The notes beneath the pieces were generated by a model, which was given only the letters and a program-made list of their open reading frames with translations, was not told the DNA's origin and ran no database searches. A DNA stretch of 64,000 nt. Origin: Limanda limanda. Lineage: Eukaryota; Chordata; Actinopteri; Pleuronectiformes; Pleuronectidae. The stretch covers positions 17,461,961 to 17,525,960 of the forward strand of contig NC_083646.1 in NCBI RefSeq assembly GCF_963576545.1. The letters are read 5' to 3'. Of the stretch, positions 14,094 to 27,164 are shown one piece after another. Positions within the stretch are counted from its first letter, which is position 1; every line of letters starts with the position of its first letter. The translations under genes and the position numbers were made by a program.

Positions 14094-15644
14094 ATGGATA
14101 TCAAGACATCTAATAAATACCAGAAAAGTGTAAAATATGAGACTTTCAATATTGTATCTGGTCGAATAGTGTTACAATTTTTCCTAAAACCAAAGCATTT
14201 TGCATGTCTGATCCTGTCCGCATGGGACCTGTGTGTGCTTGGAGTGAATGTTTGTGTTTGTGCGTGTGTGTAAGTATATAAATCCATGTAATGTCACTTC
14301 CGGTTAGACGTTGCATCCGTCTCCGGCAGCAACAACAGATGGATGCCATTGTACCAACCATCGTTCATCATCACAACAGTGACAGGTCCACAAACACACA
14401 CATACACTCAGTGTCTGTGTACTTGCTGGGTTGTCACTTACACAACCTCAACGGCATGCTAGATTAATGTTTTTCGGTTGATGAGCCATTCATATGCACG
14501 CACGCACACACACGCACACAAATCTGTACACTGACAGATTGTGTGCAGCTTTTGCAAATTAATAAAGTTCTTCTACACAGTAGAGTAGGAAAGATGACAA
14601 TGTAAGGTAGAATGTATAAAGAGCGGACCCACTGACATTAAACAGGGTGGTCATAGTTTGTTTTGCACTATTTTTAATAAAGATTAGAAATATCTATTAA
14701 ATGCAGGTTCTAGTTGGATTCCCACCAAAAAAAGTGTTTAATCGTGAAACATTGTTGTATAATTACATAAAGCGACCGGGGTATCGGCCAACTCTATCTT
14801 CTGACTTGTAAAACAAAAAAGGTAAGGCCATCAAAGTGATGAATCACACATTTAAACTACATTTATTGATACTGACACTTCCCACCTGGAACACTGAAGG
14901 CCAAAAGCAGTGCACAGTTAAATTAAATCTGCCTCAGAGTCTGGTGTCTATCAGTTGTACTCCATCTCAACTTGTTTACAGCAGAGCCCCCTGCCAGTGG
15001 CTACGGATCAGTTCCACTGCTACAACTCAGGGTGTAGGTCTGGCTCAAAGGCACCCTGGCAGCAGGTGTCGTGGAATAATAATGTTGCTTATCCACCCTC
15101 CTGCAGCTGTTTCCACACTTGGCTTGAACTATCCACCTCATAACCTCTATGTAAGTGGCATCATTACTTTAGAAAAGGCTCAAGTATTGAGATGGGGTGT
15201 CTCTTTCTTGAATCCCTTTTATGGTGGCAGATTTGTGATGGATCTGTCTTTCACTCAACATTTTGTATAATTCTTTTAAATCAGTTTTGTTCTCTCTTTC
15301 TGCTTTTGCTTTTCTCTTTCCCATTCTCTCTACGTTGTCTCCTTTGTCTTTTGTGTTTTTCATGTTGGCCTTTTACATTGTATTTGACAGGTTTTCACAC
15401 CTCTGTCCATTTTTAGTATACTGTAAGTGTTTGTGTGAGTCAGTGTGCGAGCGTGGTTGGTATTCGTGCCTGTGGTGTGTGTCTTTGTATGCCTCTGCGT
15501 GTGCGTGTGTATGTGTGTTTGTGTCTCTGTGTGTGTGTCTGTGTGTAGTATTGAGCTGGATAAATTCTGCTGGGAGCTCATTGGGGGTTGAGAAATCCTT
15601 ACCTTCAGTTACATCTGTCTTACAATCCCTCACTCTCTCACACA

Positions 15645-15750
<106 letters not shown>

Positions 15751-16804
15751 CCAGCAATAGGGAATGACGGTGAGAGTGATGAAGGGATGGCAGGAGGAGA
15801 GAGAATGGTGTTGAGGAGCAATGATTAGAGGATTACTCTCACCTGAGGTGCTTCAGGCATAGAGGGTGAGAGATTGAGGAGGGGGACAGACTTGTAAGGG
15901 GTTGATCGGTGAGAGAGTGGAGACAGAATGATTAGTATGAGTTTTCCTTCACTGATGAAAAACACAGGGAGAAATGGGAGAGGCTGGGCACTGAGGAATA
16001 TATGTGGAAAGCCAAAGACAACAAGTGAGAAGGGGATTTGGAGAATCTAGAGAGCCCTTTGGCAGAGAAAGCGAGAGGGAATCTGGATGGCAGACGGACA
16101 GGGCCAATGATTATGGGATTGTGAAGAGCCCTAGGTGAAAAGAGAATGAGTAAGAGATGGGTAGGTGTGGAGCATGGGGAAACAGAAGCAGTGCACCAGT
16201 GGAACGGAAAGAGTGAAGGGCAAGGAGGGATAAGAGGCGCAATAATGAAAGAATGAACCTCACTAGAGACGTAGAAAGTCAAAGCTGTCGTTGGCCGAGG
16301 GCGTGGATTGCAATCGTCTTTAAACACTTCACACCTAATACTCTTATTTCACCTTTCTCTCCTCGTCTTTGCTGTTTTCATCCACCCTTCTCATTTTTAT
16401 TGCCTGTTTTCTGACACTTTTCACTCCTCCTGTTAACGTTAAAGGACATAAGCACCGCCTGATGAAATTTCCTACTAACTTTTGAAACTTGCGCCATCGT
16501 TGTCAGCTTGACCACAACTAAATTAATCAAAGTTGTCCTCTTCCTCCTCTCCATCTGTCTCTCTCCAAATCCTCAAGTCGTCTTCGCCTATCCCGAAGCA
16601 GCGCTTATGTCATCCTGTAATGCCGCCTATGTGTAATAGCAGAACGACTTGTAGGTTGTCTGCAACATATGTGCAGATCTGCCCTAAGGACACTGAACCC
16701 AGCCCTTTACATGCTAACACTGGAGAAGAAGGGACAAGGAGTAAGCATGACAATAAATGCATTCTCCCTTTAGCTACAGTAGGACATACGTATATCCTTC
16801 CCCC

Positions 16805-16950
16805 TTAGCCAGACATGGCCTAATCAGCGCGCTAATTAGCTCTCTTTGTAACTGCGTCGGCCTCATGTAACTGATTGCATTAACAACTGCCACGCAGCAA
16901 ACAGTCATGTCTCACGCTTGTGCATCTCATTATACATTAAGGACACGCAA
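16805..16950. promoter_or_regulatory. candidate conserved non-coding element with palindromic TAAT sites
   Basis: The block contains TAATCAGCGCGCTAATTAGC, an imperfect palindrome that includes the perfect 10-bp palindrome GCTAATTAGC (16831-16840), then GATTGCATTAACAACTGCC and CATTATACATTAAGG. No repeat, no ORF. It is 0.6 kb upstream of the 63-bp exon. Looks like a homeodomain-type enhancer; by-eye inference. Confidence 0.3.
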
Positions 16951-17567
16951 GGTTAAGTCCAGACTTCTAATGCGAATAAAATAAGAAAATTAGAAATATT
17001 TCCTACTGCAGCTGGTGGTCATCTCTCTTTCTCCCTCCTCTGTTCATTCCACAGGCTTAATGAATTACTGTAGGCTGTGTTCGCAGCCATGTGATTTATT
17101 TCCATGTGTTTAAGGGAAGTTAATATCATTGAAGATGTAATGAAAGTCCATATTTATACCATACATTTCTGTTAAGACCAGCTAGATAGTAATATAAGAT
17201 ACTAGGGGACATCATTTGAGATATAAATACTAAAATAAATAAAGTGCATGGTTACTGGTCTCACAGCACCACCACAAACCGAATTAAGGAAAACAACAAT
17301 TCAAAGGAATTCACAGTCAAATTGTCATGAAAAAGGCAAATGCTGAGTAGTTGGCAAACAGAGGGTGATGCTAATTATTAGATGAATCTACAAATGTGAA
17401 TGGGTTTTAAATGACTATTTCCTCAATTTAACTATATATTGTGCATGTTGTCGCAATTATGTGATCATTCGGCCGAGCATGTTTTTTCTTATGTATTTTT
17501 AGCTGTGTTGTATATTCAATTTATGGGTGGCTTTTAAACTCAAATGTATTTTCTTACTGTCTTGCAG

Positions 17568-17630
17568 AAGAAGCAGAGGACAAAAGAACTGTCCCATCTC
17601 TTCCACTCCTACAACCCATACGACCACGAG
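17568..17630 (+). CDS. cdkal1: CDKAL1 internal exon, linker into TRAM region
   Basis: A 63-bp exon of exactly 21 codons reading KKQRTKELSHLFHSYNPYDHE. It follows directly on the VPAQV end of the previous exon, as in vertebrate CDKAL1, where the sequence VKKQRTK leads from the radical-SAM fold into the TRAM tRNA-binding domain. The acceptor is TTCTTACTGTCTTGCAG ending at 17567 and the donor GTAAGA starts at 17631; both flanking introns are phase 0, so loss of this exon would keep the reading frame. The basic KKQRTK stretch is typical of this linker. It is too short to stand out as an ORF; it was found by looking for the continuation of the previous exon. Only strong homology plus both splice sites support it, but these are decisive. 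Confidence 0.96.
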
Positions 17631-19744
17631 GTAAGACATCTTTAACCGGGTGTTCCTGGATCACTTCACTGGTTTACATTTTTCCATCTCTGTCTTTGTG
17701 TTTCAGTTTTCTCTGAAAATGAACTGATGTTTATTTTTGTCTTTGAGTGCAGTGAATTTTTTTATCTGCTGGTTTCTTAATGGGGGGGACACTGAGTGTT
17801 GGCCTCAGTCACCTCAAAACCAGAAGCGTTCACTTGAAATAACAAGAAGTTGTACGTCAGCGTTGCTGAATTGTCTTGATGAGTTAGTGGCCTCCTTGAA
17901 CCCCTCTTGTCAGCAATCTAGTCGATGAGGCTTTTCTTAATTATATTTTGAGTGTGTTTGTGTTTCTGTATTTGTGAGACTGAATTCTGGAGTCAGAGAT
18001 ACATCTCCTCAACTGTGTGTGTGTGTTTGTGTATAAACAATTTACTCCTGTGTTTGTGTGTGGATTTGGGCCCATACAAAGTGAGGGTAACATCTGAGAT
18101 ACTTACAATGATGAGGTTATTGTGTCAGAACTGGAAGACCGTAACAAACCATGTCGCAGACACAACGTCACAGACCCGTGCTCAGTGGAATCCAGGGGTT
18201 AATTTGTGACTCAAAGCAGTACAACTGTGTGATTGTGTGTGAGTGTGAGTTCCTCCTCTGTCCTCCTGTAATTGACAACTCCATGACATCTGCCACCACA
18301 TATTTCTGCTGTCATGAAAACGACAAATTACATTTTGACGTATTATACTATCTGGGGTCCTTGTGCATGGAAGGCTGTGGCCAGCTACAGCATAGTGCAT
18401 GTTGGGAACATATATTGGATTGAGGCCTTTCTAGCAGGTATCATAGTGTGTCATTCAGCAAAGCTTAAGCATTGCCACATTTTTTTGGAGAGTTTATTCC
18501 TCTGAAGGAGTTTGCTCCTGTGGTGGAGTTGTTACACGTTACACATTAATTAAAAGGATATGAGACAGATCACGTTTTCACTGTGGCAGGCATGACGCTT
18601 TGCCTCCCACACACACACACACACAATTACAAGCACACTAATGATAGTACATATGGAACACACATGCACATGACTCAGAGGATAAGCACACACCTAACAC
18701 AAACACGGGATAGAAATTGAGCAAAGTTAGCAGAGAATATCTTATTAATACATTAAAATTTCTGCATTTAAATGAGACACTTTGTATTTGTGAACATGCT
18801 TTCGCCACACGTTTGATTCCCGGAGGAATTGAGAATCCGTCGGTGTGACAGTGTGCCACACTGAGCCTGCTGTGATGAGCTGCCCCAGCTCACAAGTACC
18901 ACTGAACATTAGTTCCGTAGCAGTGTTTTTTGTGTTGGCTGCTTTGCGTTACTTCTAGGAACATGTTGATCCATTAAAGTTTGGATTATGATTATGTTTC
19001 TTCAAAAATTACAAAAAGGTCTGATTTATGTCTCACAACAAGTATTGGAAAGATGATCTGTATTTAAATATAGACATCCCAGTCTTGAGACACCTAACAC
19101 AGAGTCTCACAACAAGTTGTCACGTTACACAGAGGTCTCACCTTCGTAAATGACCCCCCCCCAGCAAAATCCACTTCTGCAATGTTCGTCTGTTTAGATG
19201 TGTATTTCCTTTGTTAGCACTTTTCATTAGAATACAGGGTTTTGGCGTTCCATTCTCAAAGGACAGATTTTGTGTGAGCTACCTCTTTAAATGTACCGTA
19301 TTGTCTCACGAGTTGTTAGACCTCTTAATTCACTCTTAGCCTGTGTAACAGTTTGAGATCCTCAGGGACGAAGCCCCTGTCTGCTGCAAAGTTAGTGCTA
19401 AGGATGAAGTGTGGCTGCAGTCCCACACCCCCTGAAAGGTTCTCTGAGGAAACAAGCTAGGAAAAGCTGTCCATTAGAAATCCCCAGATACTTTAATATT
19501 TACCCTTACATTTCTACATTCATTTGTAATATGTGTTTTTGTCATTTGTATTTGCCACATTCTGAATCTTTCTTGCTCTAAAACACATAATTTGTCTAAT
19601 ATTCAATATCTTTCTGATCCCCAGCAAAGTAAAATGTCATCTAACTCAATGATAACCTTCCCTTTTCACTATTTTGTGCATGAAATGTGTCAAAAGGAAT
19701 CCTGTCATAATATATGATACGTGATATTCCTCATACATAAATAT

Positions 19745-20040
19745 TTCCATATGTCAAGCAAGTTTCATGTAAATCTTCCACACGGCTCAACTTCCGGCCA
19801 TGTTCTAGTCAGCCTATTCCCTTTTTTCCATAGATTGTGTAGATGTGCAAATAAATCCTCTTGCATTACAGGCCCAGATAGCCGTGAGATATGATTTAAT
19901 GATAATAAATCTAATGTCAAGCATGCTTCCTTCCAGATCAACCACGGTTCTGCCTGTCCTTGCCCATCTCCATACACCGTGGAACACGTTGAGGCAAAAT
20001 AGCTTGTGTTAAGCCCGTATAGCCGTTAGATAGAAATAAA
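19745..20040. promoter_or_regulatory. candidate conserved non-coding element
   Basis: About 300 bp of even-composition, repeat-free sequence with AATCTTCCACACGGC, TGCAAATAAATCCTC, TGCATTACAGGCCC and GATTTAATGATAATAAATC. There is an Oct-like TGCAAAT and several TAAT cores. No coding support. One of the most CNE-like stretches in the window, but the call is by eye. Confidence 0.3.
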
Positions 20041-20648
20041 TGAAGTCTGATAATGTCCCTCATTTTATATTAAATTCCCCTGGGTGTCTGGCCTTTCAGC
20101 TTCCAGTTTATGTAAGGATATTATGTGCTTACGAACGTGTCTGTGTGTGTTTGTCTGCGTGTGTTTGCGAGAGAGAGATAGATAAAGATGGAGGGAGAGA
20201 GAGAGGGAACACACAGAGGGAAGCGAGAAATTGGCGTCTTTACAGCCATTATTGTTAATACACAACCTCCTATAGGTCCACTAAGGTCATTAATAAAGAC
20301 AGTGGGGGGTGGGGAGGATTGAGAGCCTTTATTATTCCATCGCTCTAGGCTACAAACCAAATGAAACAATGTTTTTAAATGAACTAATTGTTGTATTTGT
20401 ACCACGCTTGTTTCTTAATCTCCCATGGCTAACTCGGAAACACATATGGGTAAAATAACTTGCTGAAACACAAGCAGAAATGGGCCGTCAATTAGAATAG
20501 ATATTTTTTCCTTGTTTGGTTTATTTTCTTTCTGTTCTCCATTTATTAAAATTTTTGTCTGCCTCTCAACACCAGCGAGTTAGATGTTTTCTTCTGTGCA
20601 CATATACATGTAGATAATTCATCTGGAGTCTGTATGTTAAAGAGACAG

Positions 20649-20776
<128 letters not shown>

Positions 20777-21164
20777 TTAATGTGAAGTATCCTATAGCCA
20801 GATGGTGCTGAACAAGGCCCATCCATCAGCAATGAAAAGACCAGTGGGCAGAAAGCTGGCAGAGCACTTTGTCTAGGGCCAATGCCCTGCACTGGACAAA
20901 TACACATGCACTCAGGTGCACACACAAGCTCTACACACACACACAGACCCTCTAAGGCCCTGACTGTGTAACCCACTGAGCCATGTTAAGCCTTGTGTTT
21001 TGTTTTGGAATACAGGTTCCTTCTTGTTCTTTTGCTGCCTGGGTCCCACATGAGCGATGCTGCCTCACCCTTGAAAGCAAATCTGGTATAGTCTTGAAAT
21101 GTACAGGTCCTCAACCTATTCTGTCCCTAAGACAGATTTTAAAGGTCATGTATTATGCCTACAC

Positions 21165-21474
21165 TCCCGTCTGTTTGTTTGTTTGAAAACAAGACTATGC
21201 AAATACTACTGGATGGATTGCCACGACATTTTCAGGGGGCTTATCCAGGAATTGTTTTTCCCCTTCTTTAACATTGCATTTTTCAAACTTTCCTTGTTGT
21301 CTTCAATACAAATTCATGGATCTTGATGGAAAAATACGCTTTGTTTATGAAGCTGATCTTTGTTCTTAATTTGGTAGAAATCCAAATAAAAATCTGAATG
21401 TAGTGAATTTAGATGTTGTTTCATAAAGAGGCTGTTTGGCCTTGGCGGAGGTATGCACTCTACTGAGTGCCCTT
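21165..21474 (+). repeat. interspersed repeat family A, copy 1
   Basis: Begins near TCTGTTTGTTTGTTTG, continues with TACTACTGGATGGATTGCCA and TTCATGGATCTTGATG, and ends GGCCTTGGCGGAGG then CTCTACTGAGTGCC. This phrase order is that of a widespread teleost repeat. Two further copies in the opposite orientation lie at about 23.4 and 51.3 kb. Confidence 0.8.
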
Positions 21475-22559
21475 CTCTTTAATCAGGAGTCTGTGATCTG
21501 TATTCATTTTTATTTCACGACAAAAACTGTCAGCAGCTTTATGAAAACACCTGATGTTTTAGTCTTCCGTCCTCCTTTACCTGCACTCACAAATTTATAA
21601 ATGTGGCCATCCACTTCAGCCACTATTTTCCACCTGCGGTCATAGTGGATTCTTTAGATAGTTTTACTGGAGGACTCTTTTCTGCCTAATTGGTAGAATT
21701 TGAAGTGGAAACTGGTCTAAAACCTGTCTCTGCTGTGCCTGTTTTCTGTATTAAATTTATCAGTAATTATTTTTGCTTTGTTCATTAATGAGAGTCAAGG
21801 ATAGTTCTCTTAGCTACCAGCATGCTTGTCTTACTGCTGTTTGTCTAGACTGACCACATGGTATTCCCTTGTGCAAATGTGTAGTTAGAATATAAGTATG
21901 AACAGACCACACATCACGCACAGACAGACTTTTCTGTCTCAGCAGCAGCACAGTGTCATCTGGTGTGAAGTTTTGTTCCCCGAAGGGTTTGCCCTTCCAG
22001 GTTCAGGTTGTGAAACTCCCATCATGCTCTAGTCCTTCTCTGCAAACTCACTATGTGTGTCTGTGTGTGTGTGTGTGTCCGTGTCCACGCACTCAGCTGC
22101 TGCTGGCAGAGCTAACAAAGCCCCTCTCACCCAACATATTCTCCTGAGAACACACACACACAGGCGCACACATGCATTCTCCATGCTGTGTTTATAGGCC
22201 TGAATGACAGGGGTGACAGTTTTCCCTGCGGCAAGAGAGGAGGGACAAGCTGTCAACACGGCCCGCTGCATCTGCCCCACCACACAAGACACAGAGCGAG
22301 CAAAACAGAAAAAGGGGGAAGTTGGAATTAGAAGGAGGAGGTGGAGGTGGCTCAATTAAACGACTCTTAATGAAAGAGTAACGCGAGGCGAAAGAAAGAC
22401 ATTTTCAAAAAACTGAAACACTTAATTACATCAATAAACTTCACCCCTTCAGTTATTCTGAACTCACAGTTTGTTTCAAACAAGTTGACATGATTATCAT
22501 TTGAAGAAGAAAAAAAAAAGAAATCTTAATTAGTCTCACAATTTCCTCTCTCTTTTCCA

Positions 22560-22800
22560 CAGATCTCTTTTTCATATTTATTGCACGTTGCTAAGCTCAG
22601 AAATTAGCATTCTGGTTTTTTTTTTCTCTCTATTGGTATTTTTAATTACTTTTATTTTGTTGAATGACTTTTTTTAATCTGCTGCTGTTTGGCACCATTG
22701 TGAAAAGCTGACCTCCCTCCGTGTCAAACTTGAACTTTTGTTTGCCACACGTTTCTCCTTTTCTTTTAATTAACTGATTGTCCAGGGCAAGAGAAAGGGG
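22560..22800. promoter_or_regulatory. candidate conserved non-coding element
   Basis: Contains TTTATTGCACGTTGCTAAGC, GAAATTAGCATTCTGG and, after a T-rich gap, GCTGCTGTTTGGCACCATTG and TTTTAATTAACTGATTGTCC. No repeat or coding character. By-eye inference. Confidence 0.22.
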
Positions 22801-23368
22801 GGTAAAAAAGGGTAAAGACGACAGAAATATTGGCTATTGTGATTCATATTTTCTTACTGTTCCCTATTAACTCGTCTTTCCTCCCATCTGTCTGTTTAGT
22901 CTGTGAAGGTATTGAAAGTCTTCTTTTTGTTGATGTCTTTTGTTGCTTCCCCACAACCAGACAACAGATTTGATTGCCATTATTTATGTACTGATAACAA
23001 TGAATAAAATGTGCCATCTCTAATTTCTAATTATGATGGACTCAATAGTAAATTAAGATACGATTGTTTTTGTGCAAGGTTCATTAAGGATGAATTCTGA
23101 GGAAATATGTGACTATTACTACTATGAGATATGTGGTATTTTTGTCCCCTTTACTCTCCCACTCATGGCCTTATCTCTTTCCTTCACACAGTTTGATATA
23201 AGATGTGATATATGAACACGTGTATCACATACTCCCTGAAATGAAATCTCAGCAAACATTGTAGTGCAGTGCAATTGTTGGTTGTTTACTCTCTATCTTC
23301 TTCCCTCATGGGGTATCATGCTATATCCGCAACTGCTCACCAAGAAGAATATGATGGAACTCATACAG

Positions 23369-23748
23369 AACATACCTCTGCAAAGACTTTACAGACCTCT
23401 TAGGAAACCACTGTTAAATCCACTAGATCTGGATTTTTCCCATGATCTACATCACATTGCACACACTTATGAACATCAGTCCCCTAAACATGCTTGTTTA
23501 TGGATGTTTTCAATATTCATAAATAATTCTCTGAGAAATCAACCAAATTGCCAAAAGAAAGAAAGTGAAAAATAATTCCTTTATCCCCCTGATCCATATC
23601 CATACCAAAAGTGAATGAGTTATTTCCTGACCCATAATGCATCCTTCCACAAGGTTTTGTGGTAATCCATTGAGTAGTATTTACACAATATGGTTAACTA
23701 ACAGACAAACAAATAGAAAAACATAACCTCCCTGGTCGAGGTTATTTA
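23369..23748 (-). repeat. interspersed repeat family A, copy 2
   Basis: Reverse-oriented relative of the 21.2-kb repeat: it starts CATACCTCTGCAAAG (the complement of the GGCGGAGG end), passes through ATCCACTAGATCTGGATTT and ends with AACAGACAAACAAATAG followed by AACATAACCTCC. Strongly diverged. Confidence 0.7.
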
Positions 23749-24194
23749 TTTAAGAATGAATGGGAAGTACAGAAAAATACTAAATTGTGAATAATTTATC
23801 ATAGCAAGAAAAAAGTGATTTATAGTTATTATATTATAGTATAGCCTGGTTAGTTATTATTCTTACTATTATACTGGATGTAACTGCTGCAATATGGACA
23901 ATAGAGATATCTAATCTGTCAGATACAGATGAGACAAACATTCACAATTTATTATAGGACTGGTCGCACATTAATATCCGTCATTATGTCACAGCTGAGA
24001 GCAGCATTTGGATCACTGTATTAAAGGTACGTTTCTCTCAATGTATTATGACCTCTCTCCTGTGATGATCACCTCTGCCCAAACTTGCGTGAGGCCTTGT
24101 GTTGCCCTACAGGGGTTTTGCAGCCTGTCCTTCACTTTAGGACAGAGCCTTGATGTTAGACAGGCCTCACAGCCTTTTTTTTTTTTTTTTTTTT

Positions 24195-24340
24195 AGTTTA
24201 GTAGTATATATATTTTGATCTTTCTTTTTTATTGTTGCTTCGGCACTGTTATTTAAATTCTGTTTTTCTCTTTTTGCTGTAACAAGTGAATTTCCCCGTT
24301 GTGTGGATAAATAAATAAATCTAATCTAATCTAATCTAAT
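24195..24340 (+). mobile_element. L2-like LINE 3' end
   Basis: GTGAATTTCCCCGTTGTGTGG followed by AAATAAATAAAT and four tandem CTAAT units (24321-24340) is the signature end of fish L2-type LINEs: a short A-rich spacer, then a pentanucleotide repeat used as the 3' tail. A T-run precedes it (24175-24194). Only the 3' untranslated end is present, the usual 5' truncation product. No target duplication identified. Confidence 0.65.
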
Positions 24341-25958
24341 CATCCCAGAGTCAAAGCTGTTACTACAGCTAATGCACTGACAACGGGGTTTCTTTTAAGG
24401 GTTTAGGGAACACAATGTCAAAGAAAGATCTTTTCTATAACAGTAAAAATGAAAGTCCAATCAAACACTAAACAATCATTAGTCAGAACAAGATAGTTTT
24501 CAAATGAGGGGAACAGGAATTCCATTTGTCTATACATTTTGTGTGTGTAGAAGTATGAAAAAGTTAATTTTGTAGAGATCACAATGGCTATTAATGTAAA
24601 GTACATATACTTAAAATGAAATTAACACCTGCTAAATTCTGCCATTGATCTATGGGAGAAGAAGAACTGGGAGAAGTGAGAGGAGACAAAGACGAAGGCT
24701 TGCGAGATGTTTAAATTTAGGACAAGATAGGAGAGACACACACACACACACACACCTTTCTCCTTCCCTTCTAGACAGAGGCTTTGCTAATGATTCCCCA
24801 TAACCTGTTCACTCGACACACACATTCTCTATGTCTGCCCCTGATAATTGTGTCCCCTCTCTCGTCAGTTATCTGTTGGGTGCTGCACACATAGGTGCCA
24901 GATGGTGTTCACAGAACTAATGGATTTTCCTCTCGGGACCGAAGGCTCCTTAAGCCTGCGGAGCCAACACATACCTGCTTCTGTCACTTCTGTCAGTCTT
25001 GTCATCATTTATCATGTCACGCTGCAACCAGGCTGCAACACATCCCGAGCTATGTGGATGCCGTTTCACAGTGAAAGCAGAATGGATTTGGATTGTTCGA
25101 AAAAAGTTCAAAAAACACCAGCATTCAGGTGCCACTTTTCTTCTTGGTACATTGGAAATAATGGCCATCTGGTTTGACTCTGAAACCCTTAACATAAGCT
25201 CATGTTGCAGGTTTCCTACTTTTCTTTTGTTACTGGCAGACCCAGAGTAACTTAACCCTTTTGTGGGAACCATAGGCAATTTTTCTTACATATTTCAATT
25301 AAAAGCACGTCTGTAGTCTGATGGCTATCTGATGCATATTGAGAGGACCTTTTTTTTTTTGATAAAAAAAGATGACGGACAAAAGAAATTGGTTGTGCAG
25401 CTCGTATATTTCTCCCTGGCGGCTTTAGGGAGGCTAAGATGTGTATAATATCGGACCGTACAGGGTAATATTACACCCTCTGTTCAATCGAAGCCAACCA
25501 GAAATGGAACAATTGCAACAAGAAGTATGTGTGTATGTGTTAATTTTCAGTTTCCAAACCTAATCCAGTCTAATACAACAGTCCTGCAACATACCCTACA
25601 TTCATGTTCAGTTTTAGCTGAAACTCCATTGGAGGTGAACATTCAACTGTATGAGCGTTTAGAGGCTGCTGACTGATTTGAAAGGGGTGGACAATCGACA
25701 CGTGTCAACATGACACAGTGTATTTTAACAGCACCACAAACTACATCCTCCAAATAGATGATCAGGAGCTGTACATGTGCGAATAGACAACTGGACTTGC
25801 TTGTGTTTCTTGAAGACGTTTCCCAAATCCAAGAGACTTAACTTCACATGCACAACTATCGGATCAACCTTATTTTCAAGAAATTCTGACCATACCATCG
25901 TCTATTATGAGTGGATTTATTGCAGCACTGTTGTATTATACTGTAGAGAGATGGTCCT

Positions 25959-25966
25959 ATAAACTG
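25959..25966. repeat. target-site duplication of hAT element 1 (left)
   Basis: ATAAACTG, identical to 26808-26815 on the other side of the element; 8 bp is the hAT length. Confidence 0.85.
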
Positions 25967-26807
25967 TAGTGGTGGGGGAAAAAAATTGATTCTGTTCAGT
26001 ATCACGATATTTTGCGCCAGCGATTATATCGATACTGTAGCACAAAGTATTGCAATTTTTTTTTAATTTTTTTTTTTTAAATACTTTATTTACAATTATA
26101 TATGTAACAGCCCCTGGCTGGCAAAGCATGACAAGGAGAGTTTCAGAGTTTAAAAGATACTGCAGGAGATACTAACGGCCCAGAGGAGCACTTTAACATC
26201 TGAGCATGTTGACCAACTCTTTTTTCTGAACAAAAATGCCAATATTCCCAAATGAATTTAACATTTTGGGTCATGACCTTGCAGCCAACTGGACTGGACT
26301 CTAGTAGTACACATTTGTTCATTTTTCTCAATTTGATTGAAGCTCTAGGTTACTCTTATTTATATGATTATTCTCAGGTTTATGTTACTCTATTATGTCT
26401 GCTTGATGTTACTGTATTGTATTTAAATAATTGTAAGTTATGTGCTGGGAGCTCAGCGTTTATGTGAGAGGTCTCCTATTCAGAAATAATTACAAAGGTC
26501 CTGTGTCCTGAATGTTCAAGGACAAAGTTTTTGCACTACCCTTTCTTAGTTTTTGCACTTCAGTTAATGTGTAGAAGACAATGTTGTTCACAGAATGTGA
26601 CATTTGAAGTGAGTTGAGCAGTCTTATTTTCCTCATTTTTTGTAATGCCTTTGAATAATATGGGGGACATGAATAGCAATATATCGCAGAATCGAATTGC
26701 AATACTTGCAGTATCGCAATATATCGCAGAATCGCAATACTATTGAATAGTGGCCAAAATATCGCAATACCATTGAATCGTCACATTTTTGCCAATTCCA
26801 ACCCCTA
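25967..26807. mobile_element. non-autonomous hAT transposon 1
   Basis: An 841-bp element with ends TAGTGGTGGGGG and, reversed, TAGGGGTTGGAATTGG, flanked by a perfect 8-bp duplication ATAAACTG. The subterminal parts are crowded with ATCGATA and ATCGCAATA words; GCAATATATCGCAGAATCG occurs twice exactly 40 bp apart (26676 and 26716). The combination of T/CAGNGG ends and 8-bp duplications indicates the hAT superfamily. No transposase reading frame is present, so it depends on a related element. The perfect duplication shows that the ends are intact. Confidence 0.8.
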
Positions 26808-26815
26808 ATAAACTG
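26808..26815. repeat. target-site duplication of hAT element 1 (right)
   Basis: Second copy of ATAAACTG. Confidence 0.85.
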
Positions 26816-26900
26816 ACAACTAAGTGTATTATGTACTCACTGGTTTCCGCCCACAGCACATTGCTTCTTGTCAAAACCATGATTTTCTTCTGCTCATATA

Positions 26901-26908
26901 CAGTAGAG
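26901..26908. repeat. target-site duplication of hAT element 2 (left)
   Basis: CAGTAGAG, identical to 29156-29163. Confidence 0.9.
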
Positions 26909-27164
26909 CAGAGGTCTTCAACGTTTTTCAGGCCAAGGACCCCCAAACAGGTGGAGAGATGGAGCAGGGACCCCCTACTATATATATTGCATAAAATTGT
27001 GTTTTATATTAAACTGGACCTAGTGCCATGTTCAACATAACTACCCTGATATTGTGCATTCAATACTAAGCTATTCAAATATTACACGGGTTCATAGATT
27101 CATGTTTTTAATTTAAACGTGTGCAAGGTACAGGGTGGCCATGCCACTGCCATTCATAAACATA

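Noticed and set aside
24848..25279. Overlapping 109-codon open frames on opposite strands
   Set aside because: Neither shows family features; overlapping frames of equal length on both strands suggest a chance stop-poor region.
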